The position numbers and the translations under genes are program-made. From Desulfosudis oleivorans (GTDB lineage Bacteria; Desulfobacterota; Desulfobacteria; Desulfobacterales; SURF-7): a stretch of DNA of 64,000 nucleotides. Under the pieces are notes generated by a model. It saw only the letters and a list, made by a program, of their open reading frames with translations. It was not told where the DNA came from and searched no databases. Positions 24,623 through 33,559 of the stretch are shown piece by piece. Numbering within the stretch: the stretch's first letter is position 1; every line of letters begins with the position of its first letter. The DNA lies in NCBI GenBank assembly GCA_020723325.1, contig DYJD01000007.1, positions 1 to 64,000 of the forward strand. The letters run 5' to 3'.

Positions 24623-26929
24623 ATGATCACCGACCCACTCACCAAGAATCCGTCTGATGTGCAAGATCTGAAATCCGAGGTCGAATACCGCCAAAAAGCC
24701 CAGGCCTTGAATAAAAAAATCTTTGCCGCATCCAATCTGGATGAGATCATTGTCGACCTCCAGAGCGAGATTATCGAATTGTTCGACTCGGAACGACTAA
24801 CGATTTATTACGTCGACGGCATCAAGCGGGAGCTGGTTTCGCGCTTCAAGTCCGGGGATGAGATTTCCGAAATTCGTGTGCCCCTGGCCCCTTCCAGCAT
24901 TGTCGGCTATTCGTCTTACCGGCAGAAACTGCTCAATATCAAAGATGTATATGATGACGAAGAGCTGAAGAGCATTGACCCCACGCTCCATTTTGATCGC
25001 AGTTGGGATGAACGCACCGGTCTGCGCACCCGGCAGGTGCTGGTGGTGCCCATCATCTTCAAGAAAATGCTGCTGGGCGCCATTCAGTTGATCAACCGCA
25101 AAGACAACACGCCTTTTACGGCCCTGGATGAAAAAAATCTCAAGGAACTCTCCGAAACCATGGGGATCGGTTTGTTCAATCAAAAAAGGATGGCCTCGGC
25201 CCGGAGCGGCAGAAAGAACAAATACGATTACCTGCTGGAAAACCACATCCTGACCCAGAAGGAACTGAAGAAGATCGTCCTCACGGCCCGGGAAAAACGC
25301 ATGACCCCGGAAGAAGTGATGGTGGCGGAATACAAAATCCAGAAAAAGGACATTCTGGATTCCCTTAGTCGTTATTACAATGTGCCCTTTACTCTGTTCA
25401 ACAAAAACCACCCCATTCCAGGGGATCTGTTGACCGGCCTGAAAGTGCCCTTCATGAAAAACAATGTCTGGGTGCCCCTCAAGACCGAAGACAACCAGGT
25501 GGTCATTGCCATCGACGATCCCCATGACCTGCAGAAAAGCGGGGAAATAAAATCCCTGTTTCCGGGCAGGAAAATAAAATTCACCCTGGCCTTTCCGGAC
25601 GACATCCTGGAATTCATCAAGTTGTTCACCCAGGATGAGAAAGAACTAGCCTCCATTGACGAGATCATCTCCCAGTTGCAGGATGATGAATCCGGCATTG
25701 AAGAAGATGTCTCGGCCATGGATGAGGAAAGCAGCGCCGTGGTCCAACTGGTCAACAAGATCATCATCGACGCCAATTCCCGGGGGGCTTCGGATATTCA
25801 TGTGGAGCCCTATCCTGGTAAAAACAACACCCAGGTGCGCATCCGGGTGGACGGCGCCTGTACCTTGTACCAGACCATTCCCTTTCAATACAAAGCCGCG
25901 GTGGTTTCCCGCATCAAGATCATGTCCGACCTGGATATCGCCGAACGCCGCCTGCCCCAAGACGGCAAGATCAAGTTTAAAAAATACGGCGGGCTGGACA
26001 TCGAACTGCGCGTGGCCACCATCCCCACCCAGGGCGGTGTGGAAGACGTGGTCATGCGTATTCTGGCAGCCGGCGAGCCCCTGCCCTTGGACAAAATGGG
26101 CTTTGCCAAACTGAATTATGAGAATTTTCTGAGCGCCATCACCAAGCCTTACGGTATTGTGTTTGTGTGCGGCCCCACCGGTTCCGGAAAAACCACTACC
26201 TTGCATTCGGCCCTGGGCTACATCAACCGCGTGGAAACCAAGATTTGGACCGCCGAGGACCCGGTGGAAATCACCCAGAAAGGCCTGCGCCAGGTCCAGG
26301 TCAAACCCAAAATCGGCTTTGATTTTGCCGCCGCCATGCGCGCCTTTTTGCGGGCCGATCCGGACGTCATCATGGTGGGTGAAATGCGCGACAAGGAAAC
26401 CACCCACATCGGCATCGAGGCCTCCCTCACCGGCCATCTGGTTTTTTCCACCCTGCATACCAACAGCGCGCCGGAAAGCGTCACCCGTTTGCTGGATATG
26501 GGCATGGACCCTTTCAATTTTGCCGACGCCATCCTGGCCATCCTGGCCCAGCGTCTGGTGCGCACCCTTTGCAAGAACTGCAAGAAGTCCTACCATCCCC
26601 TGGAATCGGAATTCAACGAACTGGTGCGGGAATACGGCGTTGATGACTTTGAAAAAGCCGGGATCAAATATGACGAAAAGCTGACCCTGTATAAAGCCGC
26701 CGGTTGCGATATCTGCAGCAACACCGGTTACCGGGGCCGGATGGGCATCCATGAGCTCCTCATGGGCACCGATGAGATCAAAAGGCTGATCCAGCGCAGC
26801 GCGCCCATGGAGGAGATCCGCGATCAAGCCATGAAGGAAGGCATGACGACCCTCAAGCAGGACGGCATCATTAAAATCTTTGGCGGACACACGGATCTGC
26901 TGCAAGTGCGCAAGGTATGTATAAAATAA
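24623..26929 (+). CDS. GspE/PilB-type secretion ATPase with N-terminal GAF domain
   Basis: A 768-aa hexameric ATPase of type II secretion/type IV pilus systems. A GAF-like sensor domain comes first (about 25-190), then an MshEN-type domain (about 205-340) that binds c-di-GMP in relatives, then the T2SSE ATPase. Visible are GPTGSGKTTT (Walker A, about 516), an Asp box around TAEDPVEI, VIMVGEMRD (Walker B, about 583), and a zinc tetracysteine (CKNCKK and CDICSNTGYRGR). AAGGATG precedes the ATG. No pilin or secretin gene is beside it, so it probably serves a machine encoded elsewhere. Confidence 0.93.
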   Translation: MITDPLTKNPSDVQDLKSEVEYRQKAQALNKKIFAASNLDEIIVDLQSEIIELFDSERLTIYYVDGIKRELVSRFKSGDEISEIRVPLAPSSIVGYSSYRQKLLNIKDVYDDEELKSIDPTLHFDRSWDERTGLRTRQVLVVPIIFKKMLLGAIQLINRKDNTPFTALDEKNLKELSETMGIGLFNQKRMASARSGRKNKYDYLLENHILTQKELKKIVLTAREKRMTPEEVMVAEYKIQKKDILDSLSRYYNVPFTLFNKNHPIPGDLLTGLKVPFMKNNVWVPLKTEDNQVVIAIDDPHDLQKSGEIKSLFPGRKIKFTLAFPDDILEFIKLFTQDEKELASIDEIISQLQDDESGIEEDVSAMDEESSAVVQLVNKIIIDANSRGASDIHVEPYPGKNNTQVRIRVDGACTLYQTIPFQYKAAVVSRIKIMSDLDIAERRLPQDGKIKFKKYGGLDIELRVATIPTQGGVEDVVMRILAAGEPLPLDKMGFAKLNYENFLSAITKPYGIVFVCGPTGSGKTTTLHSALGYINRVETKIWTAEDPVEITQKGLRQVQVKPKIGFDFAAAMRAFLRADPDVIMVGEMRDKETTHIGIEASLTGHLVFSTLHTNSAPESVTRLLDMGMDPFNFADAILAILAQRLVRTLCKNCKKSYHPLESEFNELVREYGVDDFEKAGIKYDEKLTLYKAAGCDICSNTGYRGRMGIHELLMGTDEIKRLIQRSAPMEEIRDQAMKEGMTTLKQDGIIKIFGGHTDLLQVRKVCIK

Positions 26930-26994
26930 AGTTGGAAGCGACTAAAGTGAGCTAAAGTTTCGGAATGCTGTCAATTTAATTGACCGCGCCCAAG

Positions 26995-27042
26995 GCGCGT
27001 TCCACAATTCCTAATTCGTAATTCCTAATTCCTAATTGCTTT
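26995..27042. repeat. Period-7 satellite (AATTCCT)n at the 3' end of the M48 gene
   Basis: Heptamers AATTCCT/AATTCGT/AATTGCT. The last codons and stop of the M48 peptidase gene (AIRN, TAG) are written in this repeat. Confidence 0.85.
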
Positions 27043-28866
27043 AAATTTTGCTAACTGCTCTTCATAATGAGCACGTTCCTGCTTTTCAATGAGCTGGATG
27101 GCTCTTTGCTCTGCCTCGACGGCTTGGGAGTAGTAGCCGTTGATATAATAGCTCTCTGCCAGAGTATCTAGAATATGGGGGCTGGCTTTCAATTGCGCCG
27201 CCTTGCGGGCCAGGACCAGAGCCTGCTCCGGATTGCGCAAGGACGATTCTTCACAGGTGGCGAAAAGCCAGGCAAGATTGTTCAGGGTCTCTGCATCGTT
27301 GGGTCCCAGGGCCAAAGCCTTTTCATAGGCCCTTACCGCTTCCCTATAATCTTTCATGAAAATGTAGTGATAGTCGCCCAGTTCTCTGTACAAGACAGGA
27401 TTGTGCGGCTCTTCCTCAAGTTGCCGGGTTAGTAGGGTCTTGGAAAGTTGGCTAATGAGCTTTTGTCCGGCAGAGCTGTAATTGAGCTGCTGATAAGCGC
27501 CCATCAGCAGCAGAAAACCGCAGGTATAAATTCCGATGCTTTTTTGGACTTTGCGGTGGTGACGTCTGATAAAGTCCGGCTCCGTGGTGCAATTTTTCAC
27601 GTAATCCACCCGTTCCCGGATGCTGAAATGATGCCAGTTGGGCTTGTCCGGTGATTGGCCGCTGATTCGCGCAATTTTTTCCAGGGAGGAGATCAGGGGC
27701 CATGGACCGACGGCCGTTTCAAACACATGGATATCGGCCTGGCGCTCGAAATTGCGGATAAAATAGCCGAAAACATAGCGAAAGAAGAGGTAAAACACCA
27801 TCAGCAAAAAAAGCGCGTTGATGCTCGGGTTGAGCATGAACCAGCGCAAACCGGCGCTTCCCAACAGGCGATACAAAGGCGGAAAGTAAATGATCAGGCT
27901 TGAAACCATCTGGAGAAGCAGGCTGTAACTAAAAAGAATGGTGGGCATCAGACTGATGAAAAACAGCAACAGAAATACCAGATGTTTTTTCTTGATGTGG
28001 CCGATTTCATGGGCCATGACCGCATCGATTTCCTCATGGGTAAGAAAACGCAACAAGGCTGGAGTGACTAGAATATACCGGAATCTGGCTATCAGCCCCA
28101 TGACGCCGGCCGTGAGCATGCGACCGCCGAAGATCGGCCAGCTCAGAATATCGGCATAACCCACCTTGGCTTTGCGACAAAAGGCTTCGATGCGCTCCCG
28201 GGCCGGACCAGGCTCCAAAGGCCGGCAACCCCAGAATCTCTGCACCAAAAGCGGACTGAAAAAGGCAACGATTAACAGAAAAACAAGGAAATAGATTGCA
28301 TCTCCCAGGGGGGTGGCTAAAAATTTTTGCAGGGCCTGAAAAGGCAATAAATGCAGAATATCCGTGAAAGCCGAGAGCAGAAACCAGGGGACCAGGATGG
28401 GAATGGAAAGGGCCAGATTGGAGCGGATGTATTCCCGGCGGGAGACGGCCTCGGCATGGATCAAACAGTATGAACGGTGGGCAAAGAACCAGATGATGAC
28501 CAGATGACTGCAGAACAGGAAAAGAAAGAGGGCTGCTTCCAAGGTGGGGACGGATTTGAAAAATGCCAGACGGCCGGTGAAAACAGGCAATCCCAGACCA
28601 TATATATCCACACCAAAAAGCATTACCGCCAGGATGGACTGGCGCGAGATCAGCGTCTCCAGACGCGGCTCCATTTCCTGGGGGCCTTTGGCGATCATGC
28701 TCCTTTCCAGACGGAAAAATTGCCAGCCGGTAAAAATGAGAAAGAACGCGATCAAGGCAAGCAATCCCAAAAGCGCTTGATCTGCAGAAACCTCCATGGC
28801 CTCCGGTGCTTGATAGGTGGCGTAGATCAGGAGCACGATGATGAAATAGAGTATATTACCAAACAT
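27025..28866 (-). CDS. M48-family membrane metallopeptidase with TPR tail
   Basis: A 613-aa integral membrane protein. Several hydrophobic helices fill the first 230 residues. The zinc protease motif HEIGHIKKKH (HExxH, about residue 287) stands between membrane segments, as in HtpX/Ste24-type proteases. The C-terminal 140 residues hold TPR-like repeats (AVRAYEKALALGPNDAETLNNLAWLFATCEE). It probably takes part in membrane protein quality control. The ATG lies nine bases after the queH stop, so it is the last gene of the maf-yggS-queH operon. Confidence 0.9.
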   Translation of the reverse strand: MFGNILYFIIVLLIYATYQAPEAMEVSADQALLGLLALIAFFLIFTGWQFFRLERSMIAKGPQEMEPRLETLISRQSILAVMLFGVDIYGLGLPVFTGRLAFFKSVPTLEAALFLFLFCSHLVIIWFFAHRSYCLIHAEAVSRREYIRSNLALSIPILVPWFLLSAFTDILHLLPFQALQKFLATPLGDAIYFLVFLLIVAFFSPLLVQRFWGCRPLEPGPARERIEAFCRKAKVGYADILSWPIFGGRMLTAGVMGLIARFRYILVTPALLRFLTHEEIDAVMAHEIGHIKKKHLVFLLLFFISLMPTILFSYSLLLQMVSSLIIYFPPLYRLLGSAGLRWFMLNPSINALFLLMVFYLFFRYVFGYFIRNFERQADIHVFETAVGPWPLISSLEKIARISGQSPDKPNWHHFSIRERVDYVKNCTTEPDFIRRHHRKVQKSIGIYTCGFLLLMGAYQQLNYSSAGQKLISQLSKTLLTRQLEEEPHNPVLYRELGDYHYIFMKDYREAVRAYEKALALGPNDAETLNNLAWLFATCEESSLRNPEQALVLARKAAQLKASPHILDTLAESYYINGYYSQAVEAEQRAIQLIEKQERAHYEEQLAKFKAIRN

Positions 28867-28875
28867 GAAAAAAGC

Positions 28876-29424
28876 TCATTGCCGGGACCGCAAGGTGGGT
28901 TGGTAATACCGTTCCTTTTCACTGAATATACAGCCGCAATACGACTGGCGATACATGCCGGCCTCCTTGGAAAGCCGCACACCTTCCTGCCAGCCTTGCC
29001 TGAAATCCTGATAATAAAAAGTCACCCCGCTTTCACGGGCAATTTCCTCGCCCACGGATTTGATCAGGTCATGGCGCTGGAACTTGCTGTACAGCAGGGT
29101 GCTGGAAAAACAGTCAAAGCTTTCTTGCTTGGCCAGGCGTGCGGCGGCCCCCAGGCGCTCCCTATAGCAAATCCGGCAGCGATCCTTTTCACCGGAAAGC
29201 AGCTTCCGCAGAAAGTCTTCCAGCTCATAGTCTTCCTGGCAGATCAGGGGCAGCTCCATTTGCCGGGCATAGTCTGTGAGGGTCGTCTCCCGTTTCAGAC
29301 ATTCGGTATAAGGGTGGATGTTGTAGCGAAAAAAAAAGCCCGTCACTTCCAGACCCTGCTCCCGCATTATCCGCAAGGGGAAAATGGTGCATGGTCCGCA
29401 GCAGGTGTGCAGAAGCAGCTTCAT
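28876..29424 (-). CDS. queH: Epoxyqueuosine reductase QueH
   Basis: A 182-aa DUF208 protein, the non-QueG enzyme that reduces epoxyqueuosine to queuosine in tRNA. The Cys pairs expected for its metal cluster are visible: HTCCGPC at the N-terminus, RCRICYRERL at about 83, and YRQSYCGCIFSE at about 161. Length is normal. Its ATG overlaps the yggS stop (ATGA), giving tight coupling. Confidence 0.94.
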   Translation of the reverse strand: MKLLLHTCCGPCTIFPLRIMREQGLEVTGFFFRYNIHPYTECLKRETTLTDYARQMELPLICQEDYELEDFLRKLLSGEKDRCRICYRERLGAAARLAKQESFDCFSSTLLYSKFQRHDLIKSVGEEIARESGVTFYYQDFRQGWQEGVRLSKEAGMYRQSYCGCIFSEKERYYQPTLRSRQ

Positions 29425-30104
29425 CCGCGTTCTCCGAACAAGGCCGAACCGATACGCACCAAGGTTGCGCCCTCCTGGATAGCCACCTCAAAATCGCCGG
29501 TCATGCCCATGGAAAGCTCTTCCATGCGCACATTGGAAATATTTTCAGCTTGAATACGGTCCCGGATCAAACGCAATTCCCGGAAATAGGGTGCCACCTT
29601 TTCCGGTTCATTATAGAGGGGCGGAATGGTCATCAGGCCCAGGATGCGCAGGTTGCCGAAGCGGCTCAATTCCCGGGCCAGGTCCATGACCGCCTCCGGC
29701 GCCACGCCGGATTTGGAAGCCTCCATGCCGGTATTGACCTGCAGCAGGATGCCCTGGATTTTGCCGATTTTTTGAGCTTCCTTTTGCAGTTCCGCTCCCA
29801 GTTTGACCGAATCCACCGTATGGATCAGGTCGAACAGTTTCACCGCGTATTTGGCTTTCTTGGACTGCAAGTGGCCGATGAAATGCCAGGAAACCGGCTG
29901 ATCAGCCAGGACGGCGATTTTTTCCCGGGCCTCCTGGATATAGCTTTCGCCGATAATCCGGATACCGGCGCCAATGGCTTCCCGCACATCTTCAGCCGGC
30001 CAGGTCTTGCTCACGGCCACCAGGCGCACCGCTTCCGGCCGGCGGCCGCAGGCCACGGCGGCAGCCTGAATCCGGCGGCAAAGGTTGTCCAGCCGCGCTT
30101 TCAT
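29421..30104 (-). CDS. YggS/PLPBP-family pyridoxal-phosphate homeostasis protein
   Basis: A 227-aa alanine-racemase-fold PLP-binding protein. VRLVAVSKTWPAEDVREAI holds the PLP lysine (near residue 33). WHFIGHLQSKKAKY, LLQVNTGMEASKSG and LGLMTIPPLYNE are family marks, and SMGMTGDFEVAIQEGATLVRIGSALFG closes the barrel. It keeps free PLP balanced and has no known catalytic activity. It overlaps both maf upstream and queH downstream by four bases. Confidence 0.95.
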   Translation of the reverse strand: MKARLDNLCRRIQAAAVACGRRPEAVRLVAVSKTWPAEDVREAIGAGIRIIGESYIQEAREKIAVLADQPVSWHFIGHLQSKKAKYAVKLFDLIHTVDSVKLGAELQKEAQKIGKIQGILLQVNTGMEASKSGVAPEAVMDLARELSRFGNLRILGLMTIPPLYNEPEKVAPYFRELRLIRDRIQAENISNVRMEELSMGMTGDFEVAIQEGATLVRIGSALFGERG

Positions 30105-30736
30105 GAACCTTCACCCGCGGCCAGGGCCGGCTCCCTCCGTTCTTCCCTGGTAATAACCCCATGCAAAATCAAATGCTCGATGACTTCGCACACCGGCAGC
30201 CCCACCACATTGGTGTAGGAACCGTTGATGCTCTTGACTAGAAAAGTGCCCAGGCCCTGAACAGCATAGGCCCCGGCCTTGTCAAACGGTTCCTGGGTAT
30301 GAATATACCATTCGATTTCCTTTTCCGACAGGGTTTTGAATTGAACATGGGTTTTGACCACTTCCACATGACAGTGATTTTCAGCCCTACAGAAAATGGC
30401 ATAACCGGTGAGGACCTGGTGAACCTGCCCGCTGAGTTTCCTCAACATCTCCCGGGCTTCGGCAATGGATCGCGGCTTGCCCAGAATGGAGCCGTTGATC
30501 AACACAATGGTGTCGGCGCCGATGACCCAACTGGTTGGATAGCGGCCGGCGATATCCCCGGCCTTGGCTTCCGCCAGGATCCGGACATACTCTTCCGGAC
30601 GGGTGATGGGAATGCTGCTCTCATCGATGTTGCTCGGGATCACTTGAAAATGCAACCCGGCCTGCTGCAACAGGTAGCGCCGGCGGGGGGATTGGGACGC
30701 CAGAATCAGATGCGGATACTCGTTTGGTTTCAACAT
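30101..30736 (-). CDS. maf: Maf-family nucleoside triphosphate pyrophosphatase
   Basis: A 211-aa house-cleaning pyrophosphatase. The start is ATG 30736, with AAGGATG nearby and giving MLKPNEYPHLILASQSPRRR; upstream codons would add an unusual extension. SQSPRRRYLLQQAG, IGADTIVLINGSILGKP and AYAVQGLGTFLVKSINGSYTNVVGLP carry the conserved Ser-Arg, Asp and Lys residues. It is first in the maf-yggS-queH-M48 operon. Confidence 0.94.
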   Translation of the reverse strand: MLKPNEYPHLILASQSPRRRYLLQQAGLHFQVIPSNIDESSIPITRPEEYVRILAEAKAGDIAGRYPTSWVIGADTIVLINGSILGKPRSIAEAREMLRKLSGQVHQVLTGYAIFCRAENHCHVEVVKTHVQFKTLSEKEIEWYIHTQEPFDKAGAYAVQGLGTFLVKSINGSYTNVVGLPVCEVIEHLILHGVITREERREPALAAGEGS

Positions 30737-30866
30737 GGCCGCATCCTTATCAAAAGCCACCTGCTTTGACAACAGGGCAATTGCATATAAAAAATATCCC
30801 ATGCCCCTATTGTGCCATTAACCCCAAAAACCCAGTGCGTTTCCCCTGCAAAGCCGCTGTGAATTC

Positions 30867-30895
30867 TTGACAATCCTCCAAATACCCGCTACAAA
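30867..30895 (+). promoter_or_regulatory. Promoter of the tRNA-Leu gene
   Basis: TTGACA at 30867-30872 and TACAAA at 30890-30895 are separated by 17 bases, ending 47 bases before the tRNA. Confidence 0.55.
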
Positions 30896-30942
30896 AGATA
30901 CCTCTGTTTTGACAAAAACGCTCACCAATGATCATCACGCTT

Positions 30943-31031
30943 GCCTGGGTGGCGGAATAGGTAGACGCAAGGGACTTAAAATCCCTCGGTCCTTAGTGGC
31001 TGTACCGGTTCGATTCCGGTCCCAGGCACCA
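30943..31031 (+). tRNA. tRNA-Leu (anticodon UAA), CCA encoded
   Basis: GCCTGGG pairs with CCCAGGC in the acceptor stem, followed by A and an encoded CCA. The anticodon stem AGGGA/TCCCT encloses CTTAAAA, giving anticodon TAA. The long variable arm (CGGTCCTTAGTGGCTG) is typical of a class II tRNA, and GGTTCGATTCC is the T loop. Its 3' half is repeated exactly at 61889-61951. Confidence 0.97.
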
Positions 31032-31037
31032 TAAAAT
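30975..31037 (+). other. attL-like site: 63-bp direct repeat within tRNA-Leu
   Basis: From the anticodon loop to six bases beyond the CCA, this 63-bp segment is identical to 61889-61951. It is the left boundary of a putative integrated island. Confidence 0.85.
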
Positions 31038-31382
31038 TACTGAACCAAACGCCACACGAGTATCTTTCTCCTGCCGGAGGCAGAAGGATACTGTCCCTAT
31101 GTTTTTAATCTGTGTGAATCTGTGAAATCTGTGGATAGTTATTATTCAATCCGCCGATTACGCCGATGGCCGCAGATTATAAAGAGAAAAAACACCAAGA
31201 GAATCCTCTCCCTGCCGGAGGCAAAAATATCGGTCTTTTGTTTTTAATCTGTGTGAATCTGTGAAATCTGTGGATAATTATTATTCAATCCGCCGATTAC
31301 GCAGATGATAAAGAATCAAAACATTAAGAGTCTTTTCCCTGCCGGAGGCAACAGACGCTTCCTATTCAATTTTTCATCTGGG
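31038..31382. repeat. Tandem repeats of the CTGTGGATA / CTGCCGGAGGCA family
   Basis: No gene. Two units of about 135 bases (about 31069 and 31205) share CTGCCGGAGGCA, TTTTTAATCTGTGTGAATCT, CTGTGGATA and TTATTATTCAATCCGCCGAT; a third partial unit begins at 31338 and runs into the end of the next gene. The family recurs at 31803-32200, 50930-51010, 51640-51780 and 52560-52880. Confidence 0.9.
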
Positions 31383-31799
31383 TTAATCTTTGTCATCTGT
31401 GGATTTCCGGCCGGAATCAAGGATCAGTCGCTTATAATCCAACTGTGATGCCCCGAAGTTAATCAAAAGACCACGTTTTGAACCAGTTGCCTTCAGGTAA
31501 TTGATCACCTGGGCCACCTCAATCCCGGTCAGTTTCTGCAAGGCCTTCAATTCCACGATGACCGATCCATAACAGATGAAATCAGCCTTGAAGAATGTTC
31601 GCAACTGTTTGCCGCGATAAAAGACCGGCAACTCTTTTTCTCTCACATACGGAATATTCTGGGTTTGAAACTCGATTTCCAATGCTTCCTGATACACCGT
31701 CTCCAAAAAGCCGGGACCCAGTTCACGATGGACCGTCATGGCAGCCCCAATGATGGCGTAGGTCTCCAGGTCCTGATCATGATTTCCATCAATGCTCAT
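31383..31799 (-). CDS. GxxExxY protein (PDDEXK_3 family)
   Basis: A 138-aa protein with the name-giving motif GPGFLETVY (about residue 27) and a PD-(D/E)XK-like core: Asp in KADFICYG, then ExK in VIVELKAL (about 80-86). [15 protein letters not shown] follows. A nuclease fold is likely, but activity and target are unknown. It is surrounded on both sides by the CTGTGGATA repeats, and its last codons (KSTDDKD) lie inside one. Its position just inside the island edge suggests foreign origin. Confidence 0.88.
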   Translation of the reverse strand: MSIDGNHDQDLETYAIIGAAMTVHRELGPGFLETVYQEALEIEFQTQNIPYVREKELPVFYRGKQLRTFFKADFICYGSVIVELKALQKLTGIEVAQVINYLKATGSKRGLLINFGASQLDYKRLILDSGRKSTDDKD

Positions 31800-32506
31800 C
31801 TAAGAGATCCTTTTCTTTCTATCCACCGATTACGACGATTTACGCAGATAACTGAAAAAATGAAAGACATTCTTTCCACCGATTACGCAGATCTACTCAG
31901 ATCACTGAAAAAACGAAAGTGTTTTTTTCCTGCCGGAGGCAAAACCATACTGCTTTTTTGCTTTTATCTGTGTCAATCTGCGTAATCTGCGGATAAACTT
32001 TTTTCCCGCCGGAGGTAATAAATCACATCTTTTTTCTATCCACCGATTACGCAGATTTCCGCAGATAAATGAAAAAACTGAAAGACATTCTTTCACTGCC
32101 GGAGGCAACTAATACCGGCCTTTTGATTTTAAATCTGTGTGAATCTGAGTAATCTGTGGATAAACCTCTTTTCCCGCCGGAGGCAGAGAGATTGGCCCAA
32201 AAGATTTTTTGAGGCTGACTTCCGTCCTGTATCCGCATCTGAAACACTATTGTGATACAGATAAACCCAATCGGATGTTTTGATATCCGATAAAAACAGT
32301 ATAGAATAAATAATTCAATGCATTATGAGGGTATTTTGTTGGAAATGCAATACAATTGAACAGTTATGGTTAATATGGCTAAAAACGATGAATTAATAAA
32401 TACTTATCGGTATTGACAACCCGCCCGCTTTCAGGTTTAGATAACAATCTTCTTAACATTGTTAAAGTCGGGCATTCATTTTCATCAATTTCATAGGCTG
32501 GTTTTC
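31800..32506. repeat. Repeat-rich gap, then AT-rich DNA
   Basis: 31803-32200 carries several copies of the CCACCGATTACGCAGAT / CTGCCGGAGGCA family, partly inverted relative to those at 31069-31340. 32200-32506 is AT-rich without a recognisable gene and should hold the promoter of the ADP-ribosylglycohydrolase gene. Confidence 0.85.
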
Positions 32507-33454
32507 GTGGTGGCAGTTGCAGTAAAACACATCCAGACAGACCTCTCAAAAGCCAGGGGCATGCTGTTCGGCCTGGCCATCGGCGACGCCCTGGGCTGGC
32601 CCTCGGAATTCCTCAAGCTCCCGGAAATAAAACGCCGCTACGGCCCAAAAGGCATCACCGACCTGGCCAACCCGGCCCTCTATACCGACGACACCCAGAT
32701 GAGCATTGCCATTGCCGAGGCATTGGTCCGCGCCGGCGACAAGGACATAGAAGGACTCATGGAAGCCGTCCGGGATGAATTCGTAAAGTGGCGCCATTCC
32801 CCGGAAAACAACCGTGCCCCAGGCAACACCTGTCTGGCCGGCGTCCACAACCTGGAACGTGGCGCCCACTGGACCGAAAGCGGTCTCAACTCCAAGGGCT
32901 GCGGATCGGCCATGCGCGCGGCTCCCATCGGCTATCTTTTTCAGCACCACCCGGAAAAACTCCGGGCCGTGGCCCACGCCACCGGCGTCTGCACTCATGC
33001 CCACCGCACCGCCGACGCCGCCTGCATCGGCGCGGCCTACCTGGTGAAGCTGGCCCTGGACGGTACGCCCCCGGACCGGATGATCCCCGAACTCCTGGCC
33101 TTCACCCACGGCATCTCCCTTGAATTCGACAAAGCCATCCACAAGGTCCAGGAATGCCTGCCCTGGACAGACCCGGAAGCCGCCCTGCTCCACCTCGGCG
33201 AAGGCTGGATCGCCGAAGAAGCCGTGGCTCTGGCCCTCTACTGCTTCCTGAAACACCCCCACAACTACGCCGACACCATCATCCGCGCCGCCAACACCAA
33301 CGGCGACTCGGACTCCATTGCCTGCATCGCCGGGGGGATCAGCGGGGCGTATCTGGGGGTTGAGGCGATTCCCAGTGATTGGGTGCGACGGATTGAAAAG
33401 ACGGAATACCTCGATGGTCTTGCCGCTCGGCTGGCGGAAAAGAAATCCTTATGA
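32507..33454 (+). CDS. ADP-ribosylglycohydrolase family protein
   Basis: A DraG/ARH-type hydrolase of about 315 aa, which removes ADP-ribose from proteins or other acceptors. GMLFGLAIGDALGWPSEF opens the domain. The dinuclear metal ligands are in YTDDTQMS (about residue 53) and NGDSDSIACIAGGISGAYLG (about 276-295). GSAMRAAPIG and THAHRTADAACIGAAYL are also typical. The start is uncertain: GTG 32507 or 32510 are plausible and ribosome sites are weak. Fragments of this gene recur at 34938 and 36640. Confidence 0.85.
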   Translation: MVAVAVKHIQTDLSKARGMLFGLAIGDALGWPSEFLKLPEIKRRYGPKGITDLANPALYTDDTQMSIAIAEALVRAGDKDIEGLMEAVRDEFVKWRHSPENNRAPGNTCLAGVHNLERGAHWTESGLNSKGCGSAMRAAPIGYLFQHHPEKLRAVAHATGVCTHAHRTADAACIGAAYLVKLALDGTPPDRMIPELLAFTHGISLEFDKAIHKVQECLPWTDPEAALLHLGEGWIAEEAVALALYCFLKHPHNYADTIIRAANTNGDSDSIACIAGGISGAYLGVEAIPSDWVRRIEKTEYLDGLAARLAEKKSL

Positions 33455-33559
33455 ATACAAAAACAAATATGATAGCGAAAGAGGAGAGAATCGATTTTCG
33501 AGACAAAGGTCCATGATTTATCGCGATCATAGAATTCATCCATCAAAAGGCTCATAACG

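Noticed and set aside
31038-32200. CRISPR-like array near the tRNA
   Set aside because: Units are about 135 bases, imperfect and mixed in orientation, without spacers; they recur at several distant places.
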